Assembly: GCA_030428885.1 (NCBI GenBank)
Contig: JAUIEJ010000002.1
Span: forward strand, 250,501 to 314,500
DNA from: Gemmatimonadota bacterium
GTDB lineage: Bacteria > Gemmatimonadota > Gemmatimonadetes > Longimicrobiales > Gaopeijiaceae
Direction of reading: 5' to 3'
DNA: 64,000 bases
Each line of letters opens with the position of its first letter. Position 1 is the stretch's first letter. Under the pieces are notes generated by a model. It was not told the DNA's origin and searched no databases. It was given only the letters and a program-made list of their open reading frames with translations. The position numbers and the translations under genes are program-made. Positions 63,237 to 64,000 of this stretch are shown here, in pieces.

Positions 63237-63831
63237 GCGGCCCGATGCCGTGCCACAACAAATCGATCAGCCGCTCCACGTAGCGGTCGCCGTCGTCGTG
63301 CTCGCCCTGACCGCACGCGGTGGCGGTGAGGGTCCAGCCGTGTAGGGCACCCAGGATCGTGGAGGCCAGGGTGCGGGAGTCGCAGATGGCGAGGGACTCC
63401 TGCTTCTGGGCCCGATCCAGCCAGTCCACCAGCGCGGTGTAGCCCCGCTCGGCGGCGGACGGCCCCCCATCGGCTCCGGCCGTGCACCCTCCGGCCCCGT
63501 GCTTCACCCCCGCCGCCCGCAGAAGCGACAGACCCGTCTCCATCTCCTGGTAGAAGGCCGAGATCACCCGGGCGTGCTCCACCAACTGGTCGCGCACCGG
63601 ACGCCCGTCGGGACCCGCCTCCAGCGCCTCCACCCACGGCACGTCCCGGGGCGGCTCGAGGGCGGCCACCAGGAGTCCCTCCTTCGATCCGAAGCGATTG
63701 AAGAGCGTCGTGTGGCTCACGCCCAGATCGCGGGCGATCTCGGAGGCCGGCACCCCCGCCCCCTGGTCCAGGAAGCAGCGGCGTGCCGCGGTGATGATCT
63801 GTTCGTCGGTGACGGCCTTGGGGCGTCCCAT
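63226..63831 (-). CDS. TetR-family regulator, divergent to old-yellow-enzyme gene
   Basis: The 201-aa protein has MGRPKAVTDEQIITAARRCFLDQG and the HTH EIARDLGVSHTTLFNRFGSKEGLL, then a helical sensor domain with cysteines at CTAGADG, ICDSRT and TACGQG. The gene placement next to an ene-reductase matches the NemR-NemA layout, where electrophiles modify a regulator cysteine. That it is NemR-like is inference from context. Confidence 0.87.
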   Translation of the reverse strand: MGRPKAVTDEQIITAARRCFLDQGAGVPASEIARDLGVSHTTLFNRFGSKEGLLVAALEPPRDVPWVEALEAGPDGRPVRDQLVEHARVISAFYQEMETGLSLLRAAGVKHGAGGCTAGADGGPSAAERGYTALVDWLDRAQKQESLAICDSRTLASTILGALHGWTLTATACGQGEHDDGDRYVERLIDLLWHGIGPPTS

Positions 63832-63852
63832 CCGGCTCTTCTCCTCACCGTC

Positions 63853-63882
63853 TTGACGGCGTGGTCCCGTTCTGGTTTATTT
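63853..63882 (+). promoter_or_regulatory. Promoter of the ene-reductase gene
   Basis: TTGACG (63853-63858), 18-base spacer, TTATTT (63877-63882). Predicted start near 63889. Confidence 0.5.
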
Positions 63883-63897
63883 CTTTCGTGCAAGAAA
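63880..63897. promoter_or_regulatory. Probable TetR operator between the divergent pair
   Basis: TTTCTT and AAGAAA, 6 bases apart, in an AT-rich patch that is unusual for this window. It overlaps the -10 and start of the ene-reductase promoter. Confidence 0.6.
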
Positions 63898-63950
63898 ACA
63901 ATAACCCTTCGTGTCCCTTCTTCCAACGCCCCCAGGCGGGAGACCCTCCC

Positions 63951-64000
63951 ATGGCGGACCTCTTCACCCCCCTCGACGTCGGACCCTACACGCTGTCCAA
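63951..64000 (+). CDS. Old yellow enzyme / alkene reductase (N-terminus only)
   Basis: Only 16 codons are in the window. They read MADLFTPLDVGPYTLS, the typical start of OYE/NemA flavin ene-reductases (LFxPLxxGxxTLxN). The divergent TetR gene and shared operator support that reading. Confidence 0.7.
   Translation, partial: MADLFTPLDVGPYTLS

Overview
The window is a GC-rich (about 70 percent by eye) bacterial chromosome segment. It is densely coded, with many genes starting at GTG and many neighbours joined by 4-base ATGA or GTGA overlaps. The gene content suggests Gemmatimonadota or a close relative: an ADOP-type permease paired with a PadR regulator, a DUF5916/CBM9-like outer-membrane barrel, a DUF4382 lipoprotein, secreted S9 and S41 peptidases, and a complete 14-gene nuo operon. 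The phylum is inferred from family content; no rRNA or phylogenetic marker was compared. No tRNA, rRNA, CRISPR array, insertion sequence or prophage was seen.

Region 1 (1-10690, all minus strand). In transcription order: RNase Z, a 120-aa unknown protein, TyrA, AroA, Cmk, ribosomal protein S1, an LpoA-like TPR/periplasmic-binding lipoprotein, an acyl-CoA carboxylase carboxyltransferase, and a PDZ protein cut by the window edge. Region 2 (10843-21568, mixed strands) holds a Tat-exported class V aminotransferase coupled to a secreted S9 peptidase, a DUF4382 lipoprotein, a TrpG/PabA glutaminase, an orphan membrane protein with two zinc-ribbon-like cysteine sets, glutamine-dependent NAD synthetase, an S41 C-terminal processing protease and a small SDR.

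Region 3 (21593-54132, all minus strand) is housekeeping. From its far end it reads nuoABCDEFGHIJKLMN (54132 down to 39685), then phosphohexomutase plus UPF0182, sucCD, a CBS protein with a degenerate EIIA-like N-terminus, ndk, a 3-hydroxyacyl-CoA dehydrogenase coupled to ackA, and the fatty-acid operon yceD(DUF177)-rpmF-plsX-fabH-fabD-fabG-acpP-fabF-ispF-dedA-xerD. Region 4 (54337-64000) is accessory: dcd, a 390-base palindrome-rich spacer, PadR plus ADOP permease, TfoX-like plus TetR, ArsR plus two SRPBCC proteins, a large outer-membrane barrel, and a divergent TetR/old-yellow-enzyme pair truncated at the end.

The most informative non-coding signals are a recurring promoter shape (TTGACN, 16-18 bases, TANCTT), a probable leaderless mRNA for the fatty-acid operon, an rpsA leader that begins with a GC-rich hairpin, and four dyad operators placed on the promoters of regulators in Region 4. 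Intrinsic terminators appear as GC-rich hairpins without U-tracts. No clearly new defence or biosynthetic system was found; the best candidates for undescribed biology are the palindromic spacer, the orphan zinc-ribbon protein and the EIIA-CBS fusion.
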